Assembly: GCA_944383265.1 (NCBI GenBank)
Contig: CALWOX010000002.1
Coordinates: forward strand, 62,001 to 126,000
DNA from: an uncultured Lachnospiraceae bacterium
GTDB taxonomy: Bacteria > Bacillota > Clostridia > Lachnospirales > Lachnospiraceae
DNA: 64,000 nucleotides
Reading direction: 5' to 3'
The notes under the pieces are model-generated. The model saw nothing but the letters and a program-made list of their open reading frames with translations. It did not search any database and was not told the DNA's origin. Below, in pieces: positions 8,604 to 15,913 of this stretch. A program made the translations under genes and the position numbers. Positions within the stretch are counted from its first letter, which is position 1, and each line of letters begins with the position of its first letter.

Positions 8604-9279
8604 TGTATTGCTTTGGGATGTGGATGGGACCCTTCTTGACTTTCAAGCCGCGGAGAGGGCAGCCATAAGAAGCCTGTTTCATGAGTTCGGAATAGGCGAG
8701 TGCAGCGACAGTATGCTTTCGGAGTACTCCATGATAAATAAGAAATACTGGGAGATGCTTGAGCGAGGGGAGAGGACAAAGAAGGAGATCCTTGTCGGAA
8801 GATTTAAGGAATTCTTTGACCGGGAAGGCATTGACAGCTCCATATCCTCAGATTTTAACGACAGATACCAGCTGAGTCTTGGGGATACTGTGGCCTACTG
8901 CGATAACAGCTATGAGCTTGTTTCATCCCTCAAGGGACTTATCCCCCAGTATGTGGTTTCAAATGGGACAGTGATCGCCCAGACTAAAAAGCTCAGGACA
9001 TCAGGCTTTGACAAGCTTGTGGACGGAGTCTTCCTCTCTGAGGATCTGGGCTTTGAAAAACCGAGAAGAGAATTCTTTGACATAGTCATGGAGAGTATAG
9101 GACAGCCTTCAAGAGACAGGGTACTTGTGGTGGGGGATTCCCTCACAAGCGATATTTTAGGCGGAAACAATGCCGAGATAAAGACCTGTTTTTATAATCC
9201 CTTGAGGGAGCCGAACAGGACCGCCGCCATACCTGATTATGAGATAAGGGATCTCAATGAAATCCTTGGCATTTTATAG
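8590..9279 (+). CDS. HAD hydrolase, YjjG-like non-canonical pyrimidine nucleotidase
   Basis: This 229-residue phosphatase of the haloacid dehalogenase superfamily begins with motif I, LLWDVDGTLLDF (Asp10 nucleophile, Asp12 acid), followed by a helical cap of about 70 residues. Motif II is VVSNGT, the motif III lysine is in GFEKPRREFF, and motif IV is VVGDSLTSDILGG. The arrangement and length match the YjjG/TIGR02254 nucleotidase group, which dephosphorylates unusual pyrimidine nucleotides. The start lies within the last codons of the kinase gene, so translation is coupled. Family assignment is firm, substrate is inferred. Confidence 0.75.
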   Translation: MKNFDVLLWDVDGTLLDFQAAERAAIRSLFHEFGIGECSDSMLSEYSMINKKYWEMLERGERTKKEILVGRFKEFFDREGIDSSISSDFNDRYQLSLGDTVAYCDNSYELVSSLKGLIPQYVVSNGTVIAQTKKLRTSGFDKLVDGVFLSEDLGFEKPRREFFDIVMESIGQPSRDRVLVVGDSLTSDILGGNNAEIKTCFYNPLREPNRTAAIPDYEIRDLNEILGIL

Positions 9280-9334
9280 GATATATTTATGCTTTGCAGG
9301 CTTTTAACGCTCATTTTTTGATCAGTTTGTTCTA

Positions 9335-9363
9335 TTGACATTCACTGACACTGTTAATATAAT
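9335..9363 (+). promoter_or_regulatory. Consensus sigma-A promoter for thrS
   Basis: TTGACA (9335-9340), 17-base spacer, TATAAT (9358-9363): an exact consensus promoter. Transcription should begin near 9370, at the 5' edge of the T-box leader. Confidence 0.85.
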
Positions 9364-9370
9364 AAAAATC

Positions 9371-9619
9371 GTAATCAAACATTTCTAAAGCGTTGATGAG
9401 GACAGTAGCACTGCGGATTGCCACAGAGAGAGATGCCGCGGCTGAGAGCATCTTGCATGAAGCCTTGTGAAGACCACCTCGGAGCGTCCCTTAATCGGGA
9501 ACGGTGATTCCGTTATAATCTGAATGAGAGGTGCATTTCCTTTATGGGATATGTGCAATAAGGGTGGAACCGCGATTAATATCGTCCCTTACTACTTAAT
9601 TGTAGTAGGGGATTTTTTG
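9371..9619 (+). promoter_or_regulatory. T-box leader (threonine) with terminator/antiterminator
   Basis: This leader senses uncharged tRNA-Thr and controls read-through into thrS. The conserved T-box AGGGTGGAACCGCG is at 9561-9574. A factor-independent terminator follows: TCCCTTACTAC pairs with GTAGTAGGGGA (about 9585-9612) and ends in T6. In Stem I a GAAG-ACC-A context places a threonine specifier codon ACC at 9473-9475 (a second ACC follows at 9476-9478), matching the downstream enzyme. About 100 bases separate the terminator from the thrS start. The reading frame open across this leader is not considered coding. Confidence 0.9.
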
Positions 9620-9719
9620 TATTCGGTGAATTTGCTTTATACGATAAAGTACAAGGAGAAAACCGCACTACATAAAGTCCCCGAGGAAAAGAGAAGATCA
9701 AAAATCGGAGGAAAAACAA

Positions 9720-11495
9720 ATGGAAATGAAAAAATTGACTATGCATGACGGCAGCATTAAGGAAGTTGCTGAGGACGATCCTTTATACCTGAGCACCTTA
9801 AGACACAGCTGCTCGCATATACTTGCTCAGGCTGTAAAGAGACTTTGGCCTGAGACAAGGCTTGCTATAGGCCCCTCTATAGCTGAAGGCTTTTATTACG
9901 ATCTTGATTTCAAGGAGCCCATATCGGAGAATGATCTCGGAAAGATAGAGACCGAGATGAGAAAGATCGTAAAGGAGAACCTTAAGATCGAGTACTTCAC
10001 TCTTGAGAGAACAGAGGCTGTAAAGCTCATGGAGGAGAAGGGAGAGCCTTATAAGGTTGAGCTTATAAACGATCTTCCTGAGGGAGAGCTCATAAGCTTC
10101 TTTAAGCAGGGAGAGTTTACCGATCTCTGTGCAGGACCCCACCTTCAGACCACAAGAGAGGTCGGAAAGGCCTTCAAGCTTCAGTCACTTGCGGGAGCAT
10201 ATTGGAGAGGCTCCGAGAAAAACAAAATGCTTACTCGTATATATGGTACAGCATTCGCCTCAAAGGAGGAGCTTGAGAAGTACCTCACCATGCTTGAGGA
10301 GGCAAAGAAGAGAGACCACAGAAAGATAGGCAAGGAGCTCGGGCTCTTTATGTTCCATGAGGCAGGCCCCGGATTCCCCTTCTTCCTTCCCAACGGAATG
10401 ACATTAAAGAATGCTCTTATCGATTACTGGAGAGAGGTTCATCACAAGAACGGATATGTTGAGGTATCTACACCTATAATCCTTAACAGAAAGCTCTGGG
10501 AGACCTCGGGACACTGGGATCATTATAAGGAGAATATGTATACGACTGTTATTGACGGCGAGGACTATGCTGTAAAGCCTATGAATTGCCCCGGAGGAGT
10601 TTTGGTATATGCATCAGAGCCCCGTTCATACAGAGATCTGCCCATGCGTGTGGGAGAACTGGGACTTGTTCACAGACATGAGAAGTCAGGACAGCTCCAC
10701 GGACTTTTCAGAGTTCGCTGCTTTACACAGGATGATGCTCATATCTTCATGATGCCTGAGCAGATAAAGGATGAGATCCTCGGAGTCATCAAGATGATAG
10801 ATGACCTTTACTCGCTCCTCGGATTCAAGTATAAGGTAGAGCTTTCCACAAGGCCCGAGAATTCCATGGGATCTGATGAGGATTGGGAGCTTGCTACAAA
10901 CGGACTTAAGGGAGCTCTTGAGGCTGCAGGCATTGACTATGTTATAAATGAGGGAGACGGCGCATTCTACGGCCCCAAGATAGACTTCCATCTTATAGAT
11001 GCTATAGGAAGAGAGTGGCAGTGTGGAACCATACAGCTTGACTTCCAGCTTCCTCAGAGATTTGAGCTTGAGTATACGGGAGCTGACGGAGAGAAGCACA
11101 GACCTATTATGATACACCGTGTTATCTTCGGATCTATAGAGAGATTTATCGGAATCCTCACAGAGCATTTTGCAGGAGCATTCCCCGCATGGCTTGCACC
11201 CGTTCAAGCAAAGATACTTCCTATTTCTGACAAGTATATCGACTACGCTGATAAGCTCTACAAGGAGCTTGATGATGCGGGAATACGTGTTGCCGTTGAC
11301 CACAGAGCTGAAAAGATAGGCTACAAGATAAGAGAGGCACAGAAGGAGAAGGTTCCCTACATGCTCGTTGTTGGAGAGAAGGAGGAAGCCGACGGCACCG
11401 TTTCTGTCCGTAAGAGAGGAGAGGGAGATGTAGGTGCAAGATCTGTAGCTGACTTCATAGCCGATCTCAAAAAGGAGATAGCCGAAAAGAGATAA
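9720..11495 (+). CDS. thrS: Threonyl-tRNA synthetase lacking the TGS domain
   Basis: This enzyme charges tRNA-Thr with threonine in the cytosol. The 591-residue protein starts only about 27 residues before the editing domain (LRHSCSHILAQAVKR), so the usual N-terminal TGS domain of about 60 residues is absent. The editing domain, the class II catalytic core with zinc cysteine in MNCPGG, motif 2 (LVHRHEKSGQLHGLFRVR), motif 3 near RVIFGSIERF, and the C-terminal anticodon-binding domain follow. The start is set by GGAGG (9707-9711) 8 bases upstream; no longer frame is available. Regulation is by the T-box leader and consensus promoter. Confidence 0.93.
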   Translation: MEMKKLTMHDGSIKEVAEDDPLYLSTLRHSCSHILAQAVKRLWPETRLAIGPSIAEGFYYDLDFKEPISENDLGKIETEMRKIVKENLKIEYFTLERTEAVKLMEEKGEPYKVELINDLPEGELISFFKQGEFTDLCAGPHLQTTREVGKAFKLQSLAGAYWRGSEKNKMLTRIYGTAFASKEELEKYLTMLEEAKKRDHRKIGKELGLFMFHEAGPGFPFFLPNGMTLKNALIDYWREVHHKNGYVEVSTPIILNRKLWETSGHWDHYKENMYTTVIDGEDYAVKPMNCPGGVLVYASEPRSYRDLPMRVGELGLVHRHEKSGQLHGLFRVRCFTQDDAHIFMMPEQIKDEILGVIKMIDDLYSLLGFKYKVELSTRPENSMGSDEDWELATNGLKGALEAAGIDYVINEGDGAFYGPKIDFHLIDAIGREWQCGTIQLDFQLPQRFELEYTGADGEKHRPIMIHRVIFGSIERFIGILTEHFAGAFPAWLAPVQAKILPISDKYIDYADKLYKELDDAGIRVAVDHRAEKIGYKIREAQKEKVPYMLVVGEKEEADGTVSVRKRGEGDVGARSVADFIADLKKEIAEKR

Positions 11496-11686
11496 TTTTT
11501 TAGAATAATCAAAGCTTTTCCGTTAAAGCCACTGCGTTCGCATTTGTCTTTTAACTTACCTCACTTTTTTAAAACTCGGAAACCGAAGGTTTCCTCAAAC
11601 AATTGAAAAAGTTCGAAGTTAATAAGACTAATGTTCACTTCGTAAACGGCTTAATTCACGGAAAAAGTCTTTGATTATTCTGAAAA
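11496..11686. repeat. 190-nt imperfect inverted repeat (MITE-like palindrome)
   Basis: The left arm begins at the base after the thrS stop with TTTTTTAGAATAATCAAAG, and the right arm ends with CTTTGATTATTCTGAAAAAA. Pairing continues inward through small bulges (TTTTCCG with CGGAAAA, TAAAGCC with GGCTTAA, GTCTTTTAACTT with AAGTTAATAAGAC) to an apical GGAAACC-GAA-GGTTTCC. The ends run T6 to A6, so neither strand gives a trailing U tract and it is not a standard terminator. No ORF is inside and no target duplication is evident. It could be a non-autonomous palindromic element or a long structured RNA. Confidence 0.7.
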
Positions 11687-11692
11687 AAGTAA

Positions 11693-11721
11693 TTGACTTT
11701 TGGCTCGGGATATAGTAAAGT
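11693..11721 (+). promoter_or_regulatory. Promoter of the infC-rpmI-rplT operon
   Basis: TTGACT (11693-11698), 17-base spacer, TAAAGT (11716-11721), beginning 7 bases after the palindrome. The predicted start is near 11728. Confidence 0.6.
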
Positions 11722-11727
11722 AACTGT

Positions 11728-11876
11728 GTTTTGAAACAACAAAGAAGACTTTCCGTCTCACCTTGGGTGTGATGCACTCGGGTAAATAGTGGATTCATTA
11801 CATGCAGGCCTTTATGATGGCCCTGAGATGATGAGTGTGCACTTACGAGCGGATATGTCTGTATCCGCTCTTTCTT
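11728..11876 (+). promoter_or_regulatory. infC operon leader with attenuator terminator
   Basis: About 150 bases of leader contain several pairings (GTGATGCACTC with GAGTGTGCAC, CAGGCC with GGCCCTG). It ends in a strong terminator hairpin GAGCGGATA-TGTCTG-TATCCGCTC (11847-11870) followed by TTTCTT. In Firmicutes this operon is autoregulated by ribosomal protein L20 through such a leader; the match here is by position and architecture, not by a covariance search. Confidence 0.65.
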
Positions 11877-11948
11877 ATTATTACCATGACAAGAAAGAGA
11901 CGGTTCTCAAACCGATAGCTTCAATATATTTAAGGGAGGTGTGTTAAC

Positions 11949-12461
11949 ATCAGCGATATCAATGTACAAATCAACGAGCAGATCAGAGACAAAGAGGTAA
12001 GAGTCATCGGGGAAAACGGTGAACAGCTCGGAATCATGTCGTCTCAGGAGGCAATGAAGCTTGCTTATGATGCGGAGCTTGACCTGGTCAAGATCGCGCC
12101 TACTGCCAATCCGCCTGTTGTAAAGATAATTGACTTCTCAAAGTATCGTTACGAGCTCAAGAGAAGGGAAAAGGAACAGAAGAAGAAGCAGAAGACCATT
12201 GAGGTTAAGGAAGTACGTTTATCACCTAATATTGACACAAATGACCTTAACACGAAAATATCGGCAGCGAGAAAATTCCTTGAGAAGGGAAATAAGGTAA
12301 AGGTTAATCTGAGATTCAGGGGACGTGAGCTGGCTCGCATGAACCAGTCCAAGTACATCCTTGAGGACATAGCCGAAAAGCTTTCGGATGTGGCTCAGGT
12401 GGACAAGCCCGCAAAGACAGAGGGCAGAAGCCTTGTACTTATTTTATCCGCAAAGAAGTAA
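11949..12461 (+). CDS. infC: Translation initiation factor IF-3 (AUC start)
   Basis: IF-3 binds the 30S subunit and checks the start codon. The 170-residue protein shows the N-terminal domain (INVQINEQIRDKEVRVIG), a lysine-rich linker near KRREKEQKKKQK, and the C-terminal domain with FRGRELAR. The frame is open upstream of the first ATG (12036), which lies inside the conserved N-domain. The start that fits is ATC at 11949, 9 bases after GGAGG (11935-11939), giving (M)SDINVQ. Rare start codons are a known autoregulatory device in infC. It heads the infC-rpmI-rplT operon. Confidence 0.9.
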   Translation: MSDINVQINEQIRDKEVRVIGENGEQLGIMSSQEAMKLAYDAELDLVKIAPTANPPVVKIIDFSKYRYELKRREKEQKKKQKTIEVKEVRLSPNIDTNDLNTKISAARKFLEKGNKVKVNLRFRGRELARMNQSKYILEDIAEKLSDVAQVDKPAKTEGRSLVLILSAKK

Positions 12462-12485
12462 ATAATCATTTAGGAGGATACAGAA

Positions 12486-12686
12486 ATGTCAGTTAAGTTA
12501 AAGACAAAGAGAGCTGCTGCAAAGCGCTTTAAGAAAACAGGAACCGGTAAATTAGTAAGACATAAAGCTTACAAGTCACACATCCTTACCAAGAAAACAA
12601 CAAAGAGAAAGAGAAATCTTCGTAAGGCGACAACTGTAGACGCTACAAACGTAGCAACAATGAAAAAGGTACTGCCTTATCTGTAA
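12486..12686 (+). CDS. rpmI: 50S ribosomal protein L35
   Basis: This 66-residue basic protein of the large ribosomal subunit starts [19 protein letters not shown] and contains [15 protein letters not shown], both typical of L35. AGGAGG lies upstream of the ATG. It sits between infC and rplT, the conserved order. Confidence 0.97.
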   Translation: MSVKLKTKRAAAKRFKKTGTGKLVRHKAYKSHILTKKTTKRKRNLRKATTVDATNVATMKKVLPYL

Positions 12687-12717
12687 GATTTGATTTTTTG
12701 GAAGGAGGAAGATTACA

Positions 12718-13077
12718 ATGGCAAGAATCAAGGGCGGATTAAACGCAAAGAAGAAACATAATAGAGTACTTAAGATGGCTAAGGGCTACAGAGGCGCACG
12801 TTCAAAGCAGTATCGTGTTGCAAAGCAGTCTGTAATGAGAGCTCTTGCTAATGCATACAGAGGACGTAAGGAGAAGAAGAGACAGTATCGTGCTCTTTGG
12901 ATCACACGTATCAATGCTGCTGCAAGAATGAACGGCATCAGCTATTCACAGCTTATGCACGGACTTAAGACAGCAGGCATAGACATCAACAGAAAGATGC
13001 TTTCAGAGCTCGCTGTTTCAGACGCTCAGGGCTTTGCAAAGCTTGCTGAGATGGCAAAGTCAAGCCTTAACAAGTAA
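12718..13077 (+). CDS. rplT: 50S ribosomal protein L20
   Basis: This 119-residue large-subunit protein binds 23S rRNA early in assembly and, in Firmicutes, represses its own operon through the leader. It starts [19 protein letters not shown] and contains [17 protein letters not shown] and the globular C-terminal region [15 protein letters not shown] strong GGAAGGAGG site precedes it. Last gene of its operon. Confidence 0.97.
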   Translation: MARIKGGLNAKKKHNRVLKMAKGYRGARSKQYRVAKQSVMRALANAYRGRKEKKRQYRALWITRINAAARMNGISYSQLMHGLKTAGIDINRKMLSELAVSDAQGFAKLAEMAKSSLNK

Positions 13078-13090
13078 TAAATATAAATTC

Positions 13091-13126
13091 ATCACCTGCG
13101 GCAATAATGGCGCAGGTGATTTGTCT
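13091..13126 (+). terminator. Terminator hairpin after rplT
   Basis: ATCACCTGCG (13091-13100) pairs perfectly with CGCAGGTGAT (13111-13120), with a 10-base loop and a modest T-rich tail TTGTCT. Confidence 0.7.
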
Positions 13127-13148
13127 ATAGAAGGAAATACGGGTCGAA

Positions 13149-14108
13149 ATGAGCACAAATAACACGAATGATCAGGAGAATACAGCTCTCCCGAGAAATA
13201 AAAAGATAGATGACGCATATGCAGCCTATGTGGCCGAACAGAATAATATGCGAATAAGGTCTGACGCGAAATCGCTGGTTTTTGTTGTGATAGCCAGCGT
13301 TATCATGGCTGCAAATATAAATTATTTCATAAATCAGGGAGGCTTGCTCCCCGGAGGAGCCAACGGAGTGGCTATACTGCTCCAGAGGGTAGCAGATAAA
13401 TTCTTGGGAGTGGAGATACCTTTTTCGGTACTCAGCTTAAGCATAAATGCGCTTCCCGCTTATCTTGCATTTAAGACAGTTGGAAAGAAGTTTACAGCCT
13501 ATTCGTGCATATGCATTGTACTCATGTCCTTTATGACGGACCTTATACCTGCGCCTAAGGTACCTGTGACAAATGACAGACTTTTGCTTTCTGTTTTCGG
13601 AGGTATTATAAACGGCGGAGCGATCAGCATGGTACTGAACAGCGGAGCATCATCAGGGGGATCTGACTTTGTTGCTATGTATTTTTCTGTAAAGAAGGGA
13701 ATATCCACGTGGAACTATGTTTTGATGTTCAATGCGGTCATAATCCTTATATCAGGCTGCATCTTCGGAATGGACGGAGCCCTCTATACTATAATATTCC
13801 AGTTCTGCCAGACCCAGATGCTAAACACATTCTATAAGAAGTATTATAAAAAGACAGTGTTTATTATCACCGACAAGCCTGATCCTGTAGCTGAACAAAT
13901 CATGTCAGTTACCCACCATTCGGCAACTGTATTCAAGGCTGAGGGCGCATACACCCACAAGGATCACTATGTGGTTTACACCATACTTTCAGCGGACGAG
14001 ATGCATCAAATAAGGAGATGCATACGAAATGTGGATGCAAAGGCTTTTATCAATGTAATAAACTCCGAGAATGTATTCGGAAACTTTTTTATAAAGCCTG
14101 TGGGTTAA
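13149..14108 (+). CDS. YitT family membrane protein (DUF161/DUF2179)
   Basis: This 319-residue inner-membrane protein of unknown transport function has an N-terminal cytosolic stretch of about 40 residues. It has five to six hydrophobic helices (about 43-65, 70-85, 95-110, 118-135, 150-175, 190-215) with the glycine-rich motif LLPGGANGVAILLQ and the repeat-like NSGASSGGSDFVA. The C-terminal cytosolic DUF2179 domain (KKTVFIITDKPDPVAEQIM onward) ends at NFFIKPVG. Only a weak AAGGA is seen upstream, about 14 bases away. It appears monocistronic between the rplT terminator and the tRNA genes. Confidence 0.8.
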   Translation: MSTNNTNDQENTALPRNKKIDDAYAAYVAEQNNMRIRSDAKSLVFVVIASVIMAANINYFINQGGLLPGGANGVAILLQRVADKFLGVEIPFSVLSLSINALPAYLAFKTVGKKFTAYSCICIVLMSFMTDLIPAPKVPVTNDRLLLSVFGGIINGGAISMVLNSGASSGGSDFVAMYFSVKKGISTWNYVLMFNAVIILISGCIFGMDGALYTIIFQFCQTQMLNTFYKKYYKKTVFIITDKPDPVAEQIMSVTHHSATVFKAEGAYTHKDHYVVYTILSADEMHQIRRCIRNVDAKAFINVINSENVFGNFFIKPVG

Positions 14109-14114
14109 AATTTT

Positions 14115-14173
14115 GGCTGAAAATAAAAAATAGGCTGAAAGATAAAAAAGTTGCCGGAAAGATAAAAAAGTGC
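14115..14173 (+). repeat. Three imperfect 18-20 nt direct repeats
   Basis: Units at 14115-14132, 14133-14152 and 14153-14173 share the pattern GGCTGAAA-GATAAAAAA-GT, just before the tRNA promoter. The last two share GGAAAGATAAAAAAGT or its one-base variants. Confidence 0.55.
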
Positions 14174-14205
14174 TTGCAAAAATGTAAAAAATATTGTAAT
14201 ATAAT
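14174..14205 (+). promoter_or_regulatory. Promoter of the tRNA-Leu pair
   Basis: TTGCAA at 14174-14179 is followed by overlapping -10 candidates TAATAT (14197, 17-base spacer) and TATAAT (14200, 20-base spacer). Either gives a start just before the first tRNA at 14213. Confidence 0.55.
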
Positions 14206-14212
14206 CTGCGTT

Positions 14213-14297
14213 GCGGAAGTGTCGGAATTGGCAGACGAGCAAGACTAAGGATCTTGTGCCCGTTTAGGGCGTGTGAGTTCAAGTCTCATCTTCCGCA
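14213..14297 (+). tRNA. tRNA-Leu, anticodon AAG
   Basis: Acceptor GCGGAAG (14213-14219) pairs with CTTCCGC (14290-14296), discriminator A, no encoded CCA. The anticodon arm is CAAGA-CTAAGGA-TCTTG, giving anticodon AAG for codon CUU. A long variable arm (GCCCGTTTAGGGC) and the GTTCAAG T-loop confirm a leucine class II tRNA. An A at position 34 is uncommon in bacteria outside tRNA-Arg(ACG). Confidence 0.92.
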
Positions 14298-14306
14298 TTA
14301 TTTTAT

Positions 14307-14390
14307 GCAGAAGTGGCGGAATTGGCAGACGCGCACGGTTCAGGTCCGTGTGACAGCAATGTCATGAGGGTTCAAGTCCCTTCTTCTGCA
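14307..14390 (+). tRNA. tRNA-Leu, anticodon CAG
   Basis: Acceptor GCAGAAG pairs with CTTCTGC, discriminator A, no encoded CCA. The anticodon arm CACGG-TTCAGGT-CCGTG gives anticodon CAG for codon CUG. A long variable arm and GTTCAAG T-loop are present. It lies nine bases after the first tRNA, in one transcript. Confidence 0.95.
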
Positions 14391-14403
14391 TTGCGTGAGT
14401 TTA

Positions 14404-14434
14404 GGGATCGCTATGAGGCGGTCCTTTTTTTTTC
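14404..14434 (+). terminator. Terminator after the tRNA-Leu genes
   Basis: GGATCGC (14405-14411) pairs with GCGGTCC (14418-14424), with one G-U pair, followed by a run of at least eight T. Confidence 0.85.
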
Positions 14435-14470
14435 CTAAAAAACTGTAATAATACATTAATATAAAATTTA

Positions 14471-14499
14471 TTGTTTTAAAACTTATACAATTGTATAAT
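14471..14499 (+). promoter_or_regulatory. Promoter with a 16-bp palindromic operator candidate
   Basis: TTGTTT (14471-14476), 17-base spacer, TATAAT (14494-14499), for the secreted protein gene. A perfect 16-bp palindrome TTATACAATTGTATAA (14483-14498) covers the spacer and the -10 box, as a repressor site would. Confidence 0.6.
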
Positions 14500-14563
14500 T
14501 TTTACAGAAGATAATATGGGGGAAATAATATAACCTATACAAAACAGAAAGCGAGGGGTATTT

Positions 14564-15826
14564 ATGAAGAAATGGACAAGGATAATGCTTATGGCTTCCG
14601 CTATGAGCTTTGCCGCGGTAATGACTTCATTTGCCGCAACAAGGATAGGAAGCGTTACTATAAGCGCTACGGCAGATGATGATGAGCCTATGAATCCGGG
14701 AGAGTGCGCTGACCCTTATTTTGATTCTACCGGTCATGGCTATGAGATCAGTAACTATGATGACCTTGACAGTGACAACAGCCCTGCAAAGACTCACACC
14801 TATGAGATAACCATAGACGCCTATGACGGATACTATTTCAGCGGAGATGTGGGGGTAAATTATACAGGTATTACCGAGGTCACGAGAAAGAAAATTGAGG
14901 ATGACGGAAATACTCTGGTATTAAGGGTCGAGGCTTACCCCTACTATATGTTCCCGAAGCCTGAAAATCTGAATATTAATAAAGGTGATGAACGCTTCAC
15001 TTGGGATGAGGTACGCTATGCTGATAAGTACGAGTACGTCATAGACTGGACAGACGATGACGGCGACGAGCGCACAAAGCACGGAACCACTTCAAAGGAA
15101 TATGTTGACATATCTTCATATATCGGAAAAGGTCGTGATATTGACGGCGCCGCTGTCAGGGCCACAGGAGACGCGGACAATAACCCGAGGACTGCCGACG
15201 GAGAATGGGCAACGATTGGCGATGTCGACATAAGCGACTATGAGGATGATTTTGACGGATGGTCCGATGCTGTGGGTAATGCGGGAAACACATCCGGAAA
15301 TTCCACAGGCGGACAGAGCAATAACTATCAAAACAACAATTATGCGGGCAACGGACAGTGGGTTCAGGACCTGATGGGAGGCTGGCACTGGAATACTCCT
15401 AACGGCTATGCTGTAGGTTGGGTAAATGACGGAACAGCTTGGTATTACTGCAATCAGTCCGGAACGATGCTTACGGGCTGGATAAATGACGGCACAGGCT
15501 GGTACTATTGTGACGGCTCGGGAAGGATGCTCACGGGCTGGGTATTTGACGGCTCAAACTGGTATTACTGCAATACATCGGGACTTATGCAGGTTGGCTG
15601 GATCTTTGACGGCTCAAACTGGTATTATCTGAATCCTACATCTGCAGGGGCACCTTACGGGGCTATGCTTACGGGCTGGAGATCTATAGCCGGAAACACA
15701 TATTATTTCAACCCCGTATCAGGCGGCATGCCCTATGGAGCAATGCTTACAGGATACCATGTGATAGACGGAGTGGGATATCAGTTTAATCAGTCCCATG
15801 ACGGAACTTATGGAAGGCTCATGTAA
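14564..15826 (+). CDS. Secreted protein with cell-wall-binding repeats
   Basis: This 420-residue exported protein has a signal peptide (MKKWTRIMLMASAMSFAAVM, cleavage near AFAA-TR at about 25). Residues 26-240 form an acidic beta-rich region of unknown function with a fibronectin-like segment near 140-215 (NLNINKGDERFTWDEV). A Gly/Asn-rich linker (about 255-280) follows. Five to six aromatic repeats of about 20 residues then occur (GWVNDGTAWYYCNQSGTMLT and variants, about 305-400), typical of choline/cell-wall-binding repeats that hold proteins on wall or teichoic polymers. Similar N-domains accompany such repeats in Lachnospiraceae; no catalytic motif is seen. AGCGAGGGG precedes the ATG. Confidence 0.75.
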   Translation: MKKWTRIMLMASAMSFAAVMTSFAATRIGSVTISATADDDEPMNPGECADPYFDSTGHGYEISNYDDLDSDNSPAKTHTYEITIDAYDGYYFSGDVGVNYTGITEVTRKKIEDDGNTLVLRVEAYPYYMFPKPENLNINKGDERFTWDEVRYADKYEYVIDWTDDDGDERTKHGTTSKEYVDISSYIGKGRDIDGAAVRATGDADNNPRTADGEWATIGDVDISDYEDDFDGWSDAVGNAGNTSGNSTGGQSNNYQNNNYAGNGQWVQDLMGGWHWNTPNGYAVGWVNDGTAWYYCNQSGTMLTGWINDGTGWYYCDGSGRMLTGWVFDGSNWYYCNTSGLMQVGWIFDGSNWYYLNPTSAGAPYGAMLTGWRSIAGNTYYFNPVSGGMPYGAMLTGYHVIDGVGYQFNQSHDGTYGRLM

Positions 15827-15913
15827 TTAATATGATAATACCTATATAAAAAATAGGAAAATGTTCGGAAATTGCAAAAAATAATGCAAGATTCCTGATA
15901 TTATGCTAAAATA

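Noticed and set aside
9524-9748. 74-codon frame across the thrS leader
   Set aside because: It runs through the T-box and its terminator; the RNA elements explain the sequence and the translation shows no family.
11496-11686. The thrS palindrome as a rho-independent terminator
   Set aside because: It ends in an A run on the transcript, not a U run, and the arms are far longer than a terminator stem.
15420-15760. Repeat-rich DNA in the secreted protein gene as a CRISPR-like or satellite array
   Set aside because: The repeats are protein-level (about 20-residue aromatic wall-binding units) in one open frame with variable DNA.
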